DNA from: Gimesia sp.
Lineage (GTDB): Bacteria; Planctomycetota; Planctomycetia; Planctomycetales; Planctomycetaceae
Direction: 5' to 3'
Assembly (NCBI GenBank): GCA_002706765.1
Contig: PAJV01000076.1
Coordinates: 248,001-312,000, forward strand
Length of the DNA: 64,000 nucleotides
Under the pieces are notes generated by a model. It was not told the DNA's origin. It did not search any database and saw nothing but the letters and a program-made list of their open reading frames with translations. This document shows positions 26,200 to 35,866 of this stretch, piece after piece (within the stretch, counting starts at the first letter, position 1; each line of letters opens with the position of its first letter). A program made the translations under genes and the position numbers.

Positions 26200-26537
26200 T
26201 CGGTTTTTGCGATCCCTCTTTTGGGAGTCTCTCCCCTGCTCTGATCAGGGAGAGCGGAAAACTGTCTGAAATCGGCCCCCGAATTGTAATTTTTGCCAGC
26301 TTCGTCTTGCCTTGAAAGTGGATTTTCGCGTAAAACTCGCGGCATAAAGTGTTAAACACAGGAATTTTGCTGAGGGAGTGGCAGAATTCGCTTCAGGGCG
26401 TCTTCCGCAGAACTGTAACGGTCACCATTCAGATTGACGCGGGCCAAACGTTACAGTACCCCAATTCGGGATCAGACTTTCGCGACCTCGGTACTTCAAA
26501 TAGTGACAGACTCTCAAAGGAAGGAGAGCAATAAACG
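26200..26537. other. Intergenic region with a 9-bp inverted repeat
   Basis: A gene-free region of 338 bases. ACTGTAACG (26412-26420) and CGTTACAGT (26449-26457) form a perfect inverted repeat around 28 bases, upstream of the lipoprotein gene. GGAAGGAGAG precedes the ATG at 26538. It may be an operator or a structured leader. Confidence 0.5.
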
Positions 26538-27905
26538 ATGAGGCATCGACTTCAAATCTATTCGATCGCAGCAGGTTTGCTGTTAATCACCCAGTTCGGT
26601 TGTGGCAGCGGAGATACGGCAACGCCCCAGGCGGCAGGAAATCATACAGACGGTAAGCTGGATGGCGCCCCTGCGGATACGAAACTGGAATCCGTGCCGA
26701 AGGCTTCAATCACACAGGTCTCCCAGACAGGATCGGGGCCTGCCTTGACGCCGAATATGGTGCAGACCGCCAGCCTGGAACGCGATCAGCGTGACCTGGA
26801 CGATCTTGATGGCGATGAAGCTTCGCTGGCGGATGAAGAAGTAAAAATTCAGGAACTCAAAGAAGGTTCTGCCGAGTGGAATGTGCGGGAGATTACCCGT
26901 CTGAAAGTTCAGGGATTCCCCAAAACCGAGAATGTCGATGAACTGAGAGCCGCCCGTACAGAGCGGAATAAGAAAATCATTCAACTGGCGATGGAAGCGG
27001 TCAAGCAAACTCACGCGGATCAGGAAAAGCAGCGCCTGTTCGCCGTCTGTATCAATCATCTGCTGGATGCTCATCTGCAACTGGCATTGCAGGGCGATCA
27101 GGAAAGTATCGATGCATTATACGATCATTCTGAGTCCCTGTTTAAACGGGATCCCAAATCACAGTCTGCTGCAGACGCCGGATTCGCAGTGGCTAAATTC
27201 GCGAATACGAGTGCTCAGCGATTTGCCAAACAGGAGCCCCGCTGGATTGAAGAATTCGTCAAGCAGTCACGTTTGTTTGCATCACGGTTTCCTCAGGAAT
27301 CGGTGCGTGCTCCTCAGCTTCTGCAGGCGGCTGCCGAAACCAGTCAGCTTTATGGCTTGAATAAACAGGCGCTGGACTGCTGTCTTGATCTGGAATCACG
27401 CTTTCCCAAAAGTAATGAAACCGCTCAGGTACTCGGACTGTCCCGTCGTCTGAAGTTGAAAGGCAATCCTCTGCAACTGGCTGGCGAAACCATCGAAGGA
27501 GGATTTGTTTCGATCGATGATTATAAAGGGAGTGTGGTGCTGGTTGTCTTCTGGGCTACCACAGCGCGGCCTTTTATTGAACAACTGCCCGAGATTCAGG
27601 CGTTGTCTCAGAAATACCGAAAATACGGATTTGAAATTGTCGGGGTGAATCTGGATCTGGAAGAACCTGCCATCGATGCCTTTCAGGAAAAGACTCCTCT
27701 GGACTGGCGGCAGATCTTTTATTCCTCTCGAGACAAGCGAGGCTGGAATAATCCGGCAGCAGTATTTTATGGTGTGCGGACTGTGCCGATGCTGATGCTG
27801 GTGGATCATACAGGCGTGACGGAACTGGTGACTTCGGAAGCGAAAGATCTGGAAGAGCCACTGCGGTCGCTGCTGCGAAAGAAGACAGCAGCAAATGCGA
27901 ATTAG
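26538..27905 (+). CDS. TlpA-like thioredoxin-fold lipoprotein without the CXXC motif
   Basis: A 455-residue exported protein. It has a short hydrophobic signal ending at Cys22 (LLLITQFGC), a loose lipobox. Residues ~30-310 are acidic and helical and may hold TPR-like helices. Residues ~315-440 are a TlpA/AhpC-TSA thioredoxin domain (GSVVLVVFWATTARPFIEQL, then YGVRTVPMLMLVDHTG with the cis-Pro). The redox motif normally reading W-C-x-x-C is WATTARPF, so no active-site cysteines are present. A structural or binding role is likelier than disulfide exchange. Copy 3 of the dispersed repeat and a terminator follow. Confidence 0.85.
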   Translation: MRHRLQIYSIAAGLLLITQFGCGSGDTATPQAAGNHTDGKLDGAPADTKLESVPKASITQVSQTGSGPALTPNMVQTASLERDQRDLDDLDGDEASLADEEVKIQELKEGSAEWNVREITRLKVQGFPKTENVDELRAARTERNKKIIQLAMEAVKQTHADQEKQRLFAVCINHLLDAHLQLALQGDQESIDALYDHSESLFKRDPKSQSAADAGFAVAKFANTSAQRFAKQEPRWIEEFVKQSRLFASRFPQESVRAPQLLQAAAETSQLYGLNKQALDCCLDLESRFPKSNETAQVLGLSRRLKLKGNPLQLAGETIEGGFVSIDDYKGSVVLVVFWATTARPFIEQLPEIQALSQKYRKYGFEIVGVNLDLEEPAIDAFQEKTPLDWRQIFYSSRDKRGWNNPAAVFYGVRTVPMLMLVDHTGVTELVTSEAKDLEEPLRSLLRKKTAANAN

Positions 27906-27997
27906 ACGGTGTCCCGTTTTAAAGCAGAGTCTTCACAAGCATTTGGACCTGGTATCTGAGTTCGAGAGACGCGATGGTTGAATGCGATATGTTCTAA
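27906..27997 (+). repeat. Dispersed imperfect-palindrome element, copy 3 (diverged)
   Basis: ACGGTGTCCCGTTTTA at the left and GAGAGACGCGATGGTTGAAT at the right align with the other copies, but TAGCGTCT has become AGAGTCT-like and the TATAAT word is lost. It begins immediately at the stop codon of the lipoprotein gene. Confidence 0.6.
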
Positions 27998-28016
27998 TCA
28001 CAAAGAAACAGACTGA

Positions 28017-28059
28017 ATGAAAAAAGCTCCGAAGGTTAATTGAATCTTCGGAGTTTTTT
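28017..28059. terminator. Bidirectional rho-independent terminator
   Basis: CTCCGAAG (28027-28034) and CTTCGGAG (28046-28053) form the stem, with A-rich sequence before and six T after it. It lies between the convergent lipoprotein and HEAT-repeat genes and can serve both. Confidence 0.85.
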
Positions 28060-28081
28060 CGTAGTGTCAGTCAAAATTGAT

Positions 28082-30325
28082 TTATGGAAGTGGCGTGGTG
28101 GGCTTGAATTCCTGCAGTCGTTCGCCAACCACTTTGTTGTCGGGCATCAGGGTTCCCATTACAGATGCCAGGGCCGTATTTAGTTTGGGATCTGTGGCGG
28201 TCTGGTAGGCTTCCCGGATTGAAGCAACATTTTTGGAATCAACGAGCAGACCGAATTTCTGGATGTGAAATGCCAGTTGCAGGGCGGCGATTTCTTTGAC
28301 ATCGCTGTCCATGGTTTTGTTTGTGACGATGGTGACCAGATCTGCCTGGGCTGTGCGTGTGGGGATTCCGCCAAGAGTGATCAGGGCATTCGCGGCCAGA
28401 TTCCGGTCGGCGACCAACGGCAGCAATGGCTTTTCAGCGGGTGTCAGGTCATAGATCCTGCTGCGCTGGCTGGAAGCGATGTGCGACAGCCAGTACAGGG
28501 CGGCAGACCGGTATTCGGAACGGAGTTCACCGGTTAATTCAGGGGTTTTCAGGCTGTTGAGAAAAGGCCTGATCTGTGTGCCGATATCTTCTGTATTTTC
28601 TGATTCTACTACATATTGGACCAGCGGATAATGACGCGTTGCGTATTCGATTTTGTTTTTCAGACGCAGCGGGCCATAGATGATGATGGGGATATTTGCG
28701 GTTCGGGAATCAGCCCTGAGATTTGCAATGGTCTGTGAAAGGCCCCAGCGCATGATATTATATTCGAGTGCAATGAATTCGACATCCATGCGTGCGGTGG
28801 CTGCTTTGAAGCCTGCCATACCTGTTTGAGTGGACTGGGTTTCGTATCCGAGTTCGTGAAACAGCCCTGCCATTGTCTGACCTCGAGGAATGCTGCTGTC
28901 GACAAGAACTGCAGCCTGTTTTCCTTCTCCCCCTAAAGCACGGGTCAGGATGGCAATCACCCGGGTTGCTCCGGGAAACGTATGCGCGGGGTCGAGTTGC
29001 ATGATCGTCGTCGCTGCGGCGAACTGCACGCGGCGGTCGGGATAATTCAAAGCAGCAATCAGTGAGGAATGCTGGTCCAGTTTCTCATACAGCAGATTGC
29101 GGGAACCAATCTGTCCCAGCGCTTTCAATGCCGCCAGTGCACTGGGAGTGTGTCCCTGTTTCATTGCCAATGACAGTACCTGACTGACTGCTTTAGGACC
29201 AGAGAGTAATGCCAGGTTGAAAGCAGTTCCTGGCCCTTCGGGAAGCGGTGTATTCCAGCCGACCCGGTAAGCTTCCAGCGCGAGTGTCATCGCGAGATAA
29301 AGCGTCTGTACGTCCTGTTTTTCCGGGGACATTTCCAGAGCTTCTTTGGCCAGTCGCTGACCTTCGATCAGCCCGACTTCCTGGGCTGGTAGTTCTTTCT
29401 GAACGACAGTCTGTTGAGCGCTGTCCCAGACCCAGATTTTCTGATTGTTTGAGGCATCCGTGTGATTCTTGTAAAACTGCAGGGCAGCGTTTTTTAATAC
29501 CTGTTGTGCTTCGTGGCGGTTGAGCTCAAATACATTTCGTGGATTTTTGCCCAGGATTTTTGAGAGGGCCTGGCGGGCGGCAATTTGAACGCTCTGTTCC
29601 TGGCTTTGTGAAAAAGCCGGATTCCAGAGGTAGAGCGCTGCTGATGGATCAGCGATGTCGCCGAGTACTTCAGCAGCGATCTTGCGGACACGATTCTCCG
29701 GAGCCCGTAAGGCCGCAATCAGTGGTTCTACGACCGGTTTTCCCAGCTGTGATAAGGCGAATGCCAGTTCGTCATTTTTGGCAGGATCTTCGCTGACGTT
29801 TAACTGTTTCAAGATGGGAGGCGCGACGATCGACCCGGCAGATTTGAGCTGGATAATCGCGATGTTTCGATCCGTAGGAGAACCAGACAGATCGTTGATT
29901 AATTTATTAATGCGAGCGGGATCAGTGGCGTAAGCACGGAAGGCGGCTTCCATCTGATTCAGCAGGGTGATCGATTCCGGCTGCAATGCTTTGTTATTCG
30001 CCAGGGACAGGAATGCCGCGGGCCCATGTTCATCGCGGAGTGCCAACAGGGTTTCCTGGTCGAGGTTGGCTTTCAGCAGTTGCTCCAGGTAGGGTTTGGC
30101 AGAAGCGGCATGTCCGAGTCCGGTCAGTTGAATGACTGCCTGCAGCATTTGAGCAGGCGTCTCCGGTTTTGACAGCAGGAGTTCATCAGCAGAAAGACCG
30201 GTAATCGTCGCTGACTTTTGTAATTGCGGAGGAATTTCCTCCTGTGACCAGACGTGGGAGGACGTACTCAGGGTGCAGAAAATGACCAGAGCAAAGGCTG
30301 CCAGGATCCGATTATTAAAAGACAT
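28082..30325 (-). CDS. Exported HEAT-repeat protein with pseudo-receiver domain
   Basis: A 747-residue protein with a clear signal peptide (MSFNNRILAAFALVIF, cleavage near VWSQ). HEAT-type repeats occur at about 150-260 (LGKPVVEPLIAALRAPENRV, then IAAEVLGDIADPSAAL) and 370-460. At ~467-588 is a receiver-like fold: AAVLVDSSIPRGQTMAGLF, then LRADSRTANIPIIIYGP. The phospho-acceptor Asp is Glu-like (FIALEYNIM) and the KP motif is missing. A receiver-like domain on an exported protein is unexpected, since phosphorelays are cytoplasmic; it probably works as a binding module. It is a single-gene unit. Confidence 0.8.
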   Translation of the reverse strand: MSFNNRILAAFALVIFCTLSTSSHVWSQEEIPPQLQKSATITGLSADELLLSKPETPAQMLQAVIQLTGLGHAASAKPYLEQLLKANLDQETLLALRDEHGPAAFLSLANNKALQPESITLLNQMEAAFRAYATDPARINKLINDLSGSPTDRNIAIIQLKSAGSIVAPPILKQLNVSEDPAKNDELAFALSQLGKPVVEPLIAALRAPENRVRKIAAEVLGDIADPSAALYLWNPAFSQSQEQSVQIAARQALSKILGKNPRNVFELNRHEAQQVLKNAALQFYKNHTDASNNQKIWVWDSAQQTVVQKELPAQEVGLIEGQRLAKEALEMSPEKQDVQTLYLAMTLALEAYRVGWNTPLPEGPGTAFNLALLSGPKAVSQVLSLAMKQGHTPSALAALKALGQIGSRNLLYEKLDQHSSLIAALNYPDRRVQFAAATTIMQLDPAHTFPGATRVIAILTRALGGEGKQAAVLVDSSIPRGQTMAGLFHELGYETQSTQTGMAGFKAATARMDVEFIALEYNIMRWGLSQTIANLRADSRTANIPIIIYGPLRLKNKIEYATRHYPLVQYVVESENTEDIGTQIRPFLNSLKTPELTGELRSEYRSAALYWLSHIASSQRSRIYDLTPAEKPLLPLVADRNLAANALITLGGIPTRTAQADLVTIVTNKTMDSDVKEIAALQLAFHIQKFGLLVDSKNVASIREAYQTATDPKLNTALASVMGTLMPDNKVVGERLQEFKPTTPLP

Positions 30326-30839
30326 TCAGTCGACTCCGTGTCGTCATGGTTGTCGGCTATTCATGGGGCTGCCTGCGAACAGATCCGTTTCTAGGCCTGT
30401 CTGTCTGGCAGATTGAATATCTCTGATGGGAATACACAGTTACAGAAATTATATACTATTCTTATCACCTTACCCAAAACAACATAATTCAATTATTTCG
30501 TTTCAAGTCTTCACAGAAATCAGGTGGTATGTATTCAAATAGACATATTCAGTGTAGAAGCTTCCGTATCTAGACTGTGTCCAGTTTTACTGTAGCCTCT
30601 CCAGGACTATTGGGACCGAGTATAATAGATTGAGAGACGCTATAGTTAAATGCGACGCGTATCTAGTATCATCGTTTCTGACGGCGATAACGGTGCAATC
30701 GAATAAAGGGGATGCACGTATCTTTGCTGTTCCCAATGTATTACACAGCGCAAGAACCCGATAACTGTTATAACCCAACCAGGGCAGGACTGGTCTTCTG
30801 AACATTCAGGGGAGGCAGATCTGACGGAGTCAGAGGATC
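30326..30839. other. Intergenic region containing repeat copy 4
   Basis: Between the HEAT-protein gene (minus) and the lysA 3' end. Apart from the repeat at 30574-30665 I find no gene; a 72-codon minus-strand frame (30587-30805) runs through the repeat and looks spurious. Confidence 0.5.
30574..30665 (+). repeat. Dispersed imperfect-palindrome element, copy 4
   Basis: ACTGTGTCCAGTTTTACTG followed by TAGCCTCT, one base different from the usual arm, and AGACGCTATAG on the right. The GAGTATAATAGATTGAGAG segment is nearly identical to copy 1. Confidence 0.8.
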
Positions 30840-32111
30840 TCAGGTCTGTTCGAGGGCAATCAGCTCTTCGTAAGTTTCCCGGCGACGGATGACATGATAT
30901 TCACTGCCATCCACCAGGATTTCTGCACTGCGGGGCCGCGCGTTGTAGTTGCTACTCATTACAGAGCCATAAGCACCCGCGCTGAACATGCAGAGATAGT
31001 CTCCCCGCTCCATGGGGGGCAGATAACGGTCTTTCGCAAAGTAGTCACAGGATTCACAGACCGGACCGACAACGTCAGCCTTCTCGCAGCCCTCGATTTC
31101 GCCTTCACAGTCGAAAGGCATGGGAACGGCTGGTTTGACAGGCCAGACACGGTGATAAGAATCGTACATCGCCGGACGTACCAGATCGGTCATGCCCCCA
31201 TCCTGAATGTAGAACAGCTTGCCCCCTTCCCGCTTGGTAAAGACGATCTGGCTGATTAACACGCCGGAATTCCCGGCGATAAAGCGACCTGGTTCCAGTG
31301 CCAGACGACAGCCGATTTCTTTAATGGTGGGGACAATCACATCCGCGTAAGTTTGAGCGGAAGGGCCTTCGTCCGTTTTGTAGCTGATGCCAAAGCCGCC
31401 TCCGAGGTTGAGCCAGTTGGTATTGTGGCCTTTCTCACGCAGTTGGGAAATGACCTCGGCTCCTTTTTTGACCGCCTTGGCATACGGATCGGTCGAGAGA
31501 ATGGGGGAACCCAGGTGCATATGAATGCCCGTCAGTTCCAGACGCTCATCTTTGAGTACCTTGTCGGCCAGTTCGGTGGCACGTTCGATATCCATGCCGA
31601 ACTTGTTGCCTTTTTTTCCCGTGGTCGTTTTGTGATGAGTTTTGGCGTCGATATCCGGGTTCAAACGTAAAGCAACGCGGCCCACACAGTTCAATTCGCC
31701 GGCGATCCGGGCGATGGCATCAAGTTCGGCTTCACTTTCGACGTCGAACATCAGGATGTCAGCCTTGAGTGCCTGACGAATTTCTTCATCGGTCTTGCCG
31801 ACACCAGCAAAGACAACGCGCGAGGTATCGGCGCCGGCCTGCTGGACGCGGAACAGTTCTCCTCCGGAGACCACATCGAAACTGCTGCCGGCATCGTTCA
31901 TCGTTTTGAGAATACTCAGGTTCCCGTTGGCTTTGACAGAATAGCAGATGACCGGATCAACTTCGGCAAACGCGTCCTGGATTTCTTTCAAGCGACCGAG
32001 AAAGTCTGATTTGGAATAAACCCACAGGGGTGTGCCAAACTCTTCTGCCAGTTGAGCAACGGGGACATTTTCACAAAACAGTTCATCATTCTGGTAATGA
32101 AATGCAGACAT
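30840..32111 (-). CDS. lysA: Diaminopimelate decarboxylase
   Basis: Decarboxylates meso-diaminopimelate to L-lysine. A 423-residue alanine-racemase-fold PLP enzyme: CYSVKANGN holds the PLP lysine (near residue 60), [15 protein letters not shown], and [10 protein letters not shown] near the C-terminus contains the catalytic Cys. It lies 103 bases after asd on the same strand, so both lysine-pathway genes are probably co-transcribed. Full length. Confidence 0.97.
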   Translation of the reverse strand: MSAFHYQNDELFCENVPVAQLAEEFGTPLWVYSKSDFLGRLKEIQDAFAEVDPVICYSVKANGNLSILKTMNDAGSSFDVVSGGELFRVQQAGADTSRVVFAGVGKTDEEIRQALKADILMFDVESEAELDAIARIAGELNCVGRVALRLNPDIDAKTHHKTTTGKKGNKFGMDIERATELADKVLKDERLELTGIHMHLGSPILSTDPYAKAVKKGAEVISQLREKGHNTNWLNLGGGFGISYKTDEGPSAQTYADVIVPTIKEIGCRLALEPGRFIAGNSGVLISQIVFTKREGGKLFYIQDGGMTDLVRPAMYDSYHRVWPVKPAVPMPFDCEGEIEGCEKADVVGPVCESCDYFAKDRYLPPMERGDYLCMFSAGAYGSVMSSNYNARPRSAEILVDGSEYHVIRRRETYEELIALEQT

Positions 32112-32214
32112 GGCGTAGCCTTTACGATGTAATCTTTGAAAAATGGCACTGGCGGGACGAACTCTTCAATCCGGAATCCGCCCGCAGCGACAGTGGTGGA
32201 GACGCGAAAACAGC

Positions 32215-33228
32215 TTAGGTGCAGGCTTTATGTTTAGCGAGCAACTCGGCAATTTGGACAGCGTTGGTGGCAGCGCCTTTACGGAGGTTATCACTGACGC
32301 ACCAGAAACTCAGCCCGTTCGGACAAGAAATATCACGGCGGATTCGACCGATGTAGACTTCATCACTGCCATCACAGGTAGAGGGGAGTGGATACGAGAG
32401 GTTCTGCAGATCGTCGACGACAGTGATTCCCGGAAAATCAGAGAACAACTGTCGGGCTTCTTCCGGCGAGATCGGGCGTTCGGTCTCCACAGTGATGGTT
32501 TCGCTGTGGCAGTTTGCCACGGGGATCCGGACACAGGTAGGATTGATCTGAATCGATTCATCGCCCAGAATTTTCCGGGTTTCATACACCATTTTCATTT
32601 CTTCGCTGGTGTAGCCGTCTTCTTTTTCGCTGCCAATCTGCGGGATCGCATTAAAGGCGATCGGGTGGGCGAAGACTTTGTAATCGTGGGATTTGCCTTC
32701 CAGGTAGGCGCGGGACCCTTCCAGAAGATCGCTGGTACCGGCAACACCGGCGCCACTGGTCGCCTGGTAAGTACTGACGATCACACGACGAACAGGAGAG
32801 GCATCGTGCAGCGGTTTCAAAGCCATGACCATCTGGGTGGTGGAACAGTTCGGACTGGCAATAATGCCTTTGGCTTCGAGGGCGGCTTCCGGGTTGATTT
32901 CCGGAATCACCAGTGCCACTTCGGGGTTCATCCGCCAGTAACCTGATTCATCGATGACAATCGCGCCCGCTTCTACGGCTGAGGGGAGAAATTCCGCTGC
33001 GACATCATCGGGAGTGGAAGCGATCACCAGTTCGACTCCCGCGAAGGAATCTTTGGTCAATTCTTCCAGTGTGTATGTTTTGCCTTGGAATTCCAGTGTT
33101 TTGCCTGCGGAGCGCGCTGAGGCCAGAAATCGAAATTGTTTCGCCTGGAAGTTCCGGTCTTCCAGCAGTTTCCGCATAATGTGCCCGACGGCACCGGTGG
33201 CACCAATGATGGCGACAGTATCAAACAC
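32215..33228 (-). CDS. asd: Aspartate-semialdehyde dehydrogenase
   Basis: Reduces aspartyl phosphate to aspartate semialdehyde with NADPH, the branch point to lysine, threonine and methionine. 337 residues: an N-terminal Rossmann motif (IGATGAVGHIMRKLLEDR), then catalytic SPNCSTTQ (Cys near residue 131) and FNAIPQIG. It precedes lysA on the same strand. Full length; the ATG at 33228 follows a long intergenic region shared with purD. Confidence 0.96.
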   Translation of the reverse strand: MFDTVAIIGATGAVGHIMRKLLEDRNFQAKQFRFLASARSAGKTLEFQGKTYTLEELTKDSFAGVELVIASTPDDVAAEFLPSAVEAGAIVIDESGYWRMNPEVALVIPEINPEAALEAKGIIASPNCSTTQMVMALKPLHDASPVRRVIVSTYQATSGAGVAGTSDLLEGSRAYLEGKSHDYKVFAHPIAFNAIPQIGSEKEDGYTSEEMKMVYETRKILGDESIQINPTCVRIPVANCHSETITVETERPISPEEARQLFSDFPGITVVDDLQNLSYPLPSTCDGSDEVYIGRIRRDISCPNGLSFWCVSDNLRKGAATNAVQIAELLAKHKACT

Positions 33229-33708
33229 TTTGAATTCTCCAGTAAATAAAAAGGCTAAAAGTCTTTTACAGAATAACTTTAGGTCAATTACTCAATCGAA
33301 GGATTACGATAACAGTAATTCCAGCTCTGATTTTAACACAGCAGAGGGACAGGTCTAAGCTGACAGCCCCGGTCCAAGAAGGTTCAGAGCACAATCGGGG
33401 ATTTCTGTACAATCAAAACCCGAATGAACGGGACATTATAAGGTCTCAGGCTTGATTCGTCCAATGCTGGGCATGTGTTGTCTGAAGTGAAGTGGTTTCT
33501 GAAGAAACTTTATTCCCGTCAGCAACAGATTTATTCTGGTATAGAAGTAATACACGAGCTTTTTAGCAGCAAAGTCCAAATTTCGGGAAGCGATGCTACT
33601 AGGGTCAAAACAGTGCTGATATACTCCACAGGAGTGGAATCAAGTCAGTGAGAGAAATTATCTCGCCTGAAATTTTAAGAAGAAGATAACGAGCAGGTAC
33701 CGTACACG
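33229..33708. other. Divergent promoter region between asd and purD
   Basis: A 480-base gene-free stretch that must hold both promoters. No riboswitch or long hairpin was recognised by eye. AAGAAGA precedes purD, a weak ribosome-binding site. Confidence 0.4.
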
Positions 33709-34980
33709 ATGAAAGTTTTAGTGATTGGTCAGGGAGGCCGCGAACACGCGCTGGTCTGGAAACTGGCCCAGTCGGAGAGTGTCAGTCAGGTCTTTTGTGC
33801 ACCTGGAAACGCAGGAACTCAGCTGGATGCGACAAATGTCGCCATCAGCGTTGACGATATAGCGAAGATGGTCGCGTTTGCGAAAGAGGAAGCAATTCAA
33901 CTGGCAGTGGTTGGCCCTGAAGTGCCACTGGTGGCGGGAATGTCTGATGCCCTTCGCGCCGCAGGCATTTCTGTGTTTGGACCTTCCAAGGCGGCCGCAG
34001 AACTGGAAGGCAGCAAATCATTTGCCAAACAGATGATGTGGAAGGCCAATGTCCCGACCGCCAAGTCAGAAACATTCAAAAACTTTGAAGCCGCTGAATC
34101 CTATCTCGAAGATCGTGAAGAACAGCCCCTGGTGATCAAGGCCGATGGTCTGGCTGCCGGAAAAGGGGTATTGATCTGCGATACCAGGCAGGAAGCCCTT
34201 GACGCCATCAAGTCGCTGATGAAAATTCGCGAGTTTGGTGATGCGGGGAGAACGGTCATTATTGAAGAAAAACTGATCGGCCAGGAAGTCAGTATTCTGG
34301 CAATCGTCAGTGGATCGACGATTGTTCCTCTGGAAACATCACAGGATCATAAAGCAGCCTACGATGGGGACAAAGGACCCAATACCGGCGGGATGGGAGC
34401 TTACAGCCCCGCTCCCCTGGTGACACCCGAACTGATGGACGAGATCATCGAAAAAATTCTGGTGCCGATGGTCAATGTCATGAAAATTGAAGACCGGCCA
34501 TTCAATGGGGTACTGTATGCCGGTCTGATGATAACCAATCAGGGACCTAAAGTACTCGAATTCAATGTCCGTTTTGGGGATCCCGAAGCCCAGCCGGTCT
34601 TGATGCGGCTCAAGACAGACCTCGCACAACTGCTGCTGGCGGCTGCGGAGGAGCGTCTGGACGAAATCGATGATCTGGAGTGGGATGAGAGACCGACTGT
34701 CTGTGTGGTGATGGCTTCGGAAGGATATCCTGATCAGTATGAAAAAGGGAGAGTCATTCGCGGCTTGAATGAAGCGGCTCAGTTGGCTGACACCAAAGTC
34801 TTTCACGCGGGAACGACCATGAAAGACGATCAGGTCGTCACTGACGGTGGGCGTGTTCTGGGAGTGACGGCGATTGGTGAAAGCATCAGTCAGGCAAAAC
34901 TGAAAGCGTACCAGGCGGTCAAATGCATCCGCTGGGATGGTGCCTGGTGTCGCAAGGATATTTCAGATAAGGCTCGCTGA
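33709..34980 (+). CDS. purD: Phosphoribosylamine-glycine ligase
   Basis: Joins phosphoribosylamine and glycine with ATP in purine synthesis. A 423-residue ATP-grasp enzyme: N-terminal [15 protein letters not shown], then [17 protein letters not shown]-binding [13 protein letters not shown], and the central signature [11 protein letters not shown] and [11 protein letters not shown]. Full length. It begins a plus-strand run with comB and the glycyl-tRNA synthetase gene. Confidence 0.98.
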   Translation: MKVLVIGQGGREHALVWKLAQSESVSQVFCAPGNAGTQLDATNVAISVDDIAKMVAFAKEEAIQLAVVGPEVPLVAGMSDALRAAGISVFGPSKAAAELEGSKSFAKQMMWKANVPTAKSETFKNFEAAESYLEDREEQPLVIKADGLAAGKGVLICDTRQEALDAIKSLMKIREFGDAGRTVIIEEKLIGQEVSILAIVSGSTIVPLETSQDHKAAYDGDKGPNTGGMGAYSPAPLVTPELMDEIIEKILVPMVNVMKIEDRPFNGVLYAGLMITNQGPKVLEFNVRFGDPEAQPVLMRLKTDLAQLLLAAAEERLDEIDDLEWDERPTVCVVMASEGYPDQYEKGRVIRGLNEAAQLADTKVFHAGTTMKDDQVVTDGGRVLGVTAIGESISQAKLKAYQAVKCIRWDGAWCRKDISDKAR

Positions 34981-35025
34981 GCCTCGGTTTCCCTTTTAGT
35001 CTTGAAAGAATACCCACGATCAGTC

Positions 35026-35787
35026 ATGCCTGACGAAATTCGAACCTGCTTACTGCCTGTGTTGTCACAACCGGAAGACTTTTCGGGGAGCACTGCTGTG
35101 ATTCTCGACATTCTTCGCGCTTCCTCTACGATTACGACAGCGTTACAGGCAGGGGCAGCCGCTGTGATTCCCTGTCAGGAAATTGAGGAGGCACTACAGG
35201 TTGCCCGTCAACTGAGTGATGCAACTGATTCAGAAGTATTACTGGGGGGCGAACGCATGGGGATCCTGATTGAGGGCTTTCAGCTGGATAACTCCCCTGC
35301 CCGGTATACTGCGGATGTGGTCGCCGGAAAACAGATCGTATTTACGACCAGCAATGGAACGCGGGCTTTGAAGCGTGCGATCCAGGCAGACCGGATTCTG
35401 ATCGGTTCGTTTTTGAATCTGGCGGCGGTGGTGAATGAATTGAGTCAATGTTCGGGCGTTATCTATCTCGTTTGTGCCGGGACGGATGGAGCAATCACGG
35501 GTGAAGACTGTCTTTGTGCAGGGGCGATCGCTGCAGGGCTGCAAGGTTCCGTTGCCCATGAGTTGACGCTGGACGATGCAACACGCATGGTGGTCGACTA
35601 TTTTCAGACCCAGACCGACAAGGCAGACGGGCTGTTGTCAGCAATGCGTGCCAGCCAGGGGGGACGAAATCTGATTCAACGTGGCTTTGAAGAAGATATT
35701 CAATTATGTTCTGCCCGGGATCGTTATACGGTACTGCCCGAGTACAGTCACAAATCAGGGAAAATTATGTCAATTTCAGCAGACTGA
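35026..35787 (+). CDS. comB: 2-phosphosulfolactate phosphatase family protein
   Basis: About 253 residues from the ATG at 35026 (MPDEIRTCLLP); the earlier TTG at 35002 is not needed. Conserved ComB segments are AVILDILRASSTITTAL, GGERMG, FTTSNGTRAL and CAGTDGAITGEDCLCAG. ComB removes phosphate from 2-phosphosulfolactate in coenzyme M synthesis in archaea; bacterial homologues such as this have less certain roles, perhaps in sulfonate metabolism. It starts 45 bases after purD. Confidence 0.92.
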   Translation: MPDEIRTCLLPVLSQPEDFSGSTAVILDILRASSTITTALQAGAAAVIPCQEIEEALQVARQLSDATDSEVLLGGERMGILIEGFQLDNSPARYTADVVAGKQIVFTTSNGTRALKRAIQADRILIGSFLNLAAVVNELSQCSGVIYLVCAGTDGAITGEDCLCAGAIAAGLQGSVAHELTLDDATRMVVDYFQTQTDKADGLLSAMRASQGGRNLIQRGFEEDIQLCSARDRYTVLPEYSHKSGKIMSISAD

Positions 35788-35866
35788 ACCACTGCTATTT
35801 AATGAGTAAAAATAAAATCTTTATCTGAGAATGTCTTACTGCAGACAAAAGGGAAAGACCAGAGCA

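Noticed and set aside
30587-30805. A 72-codon minus-strand frame in the asd/lysA-side intergenic region
   Set aside because: Half of it is dispersed repeat copy 4; no start signal.
33229-33708. A lysine or purine riboswitch before asd or purD
   Set aside because: I looked for one because of the neighbouring pathways but found no recognisable conserved core.
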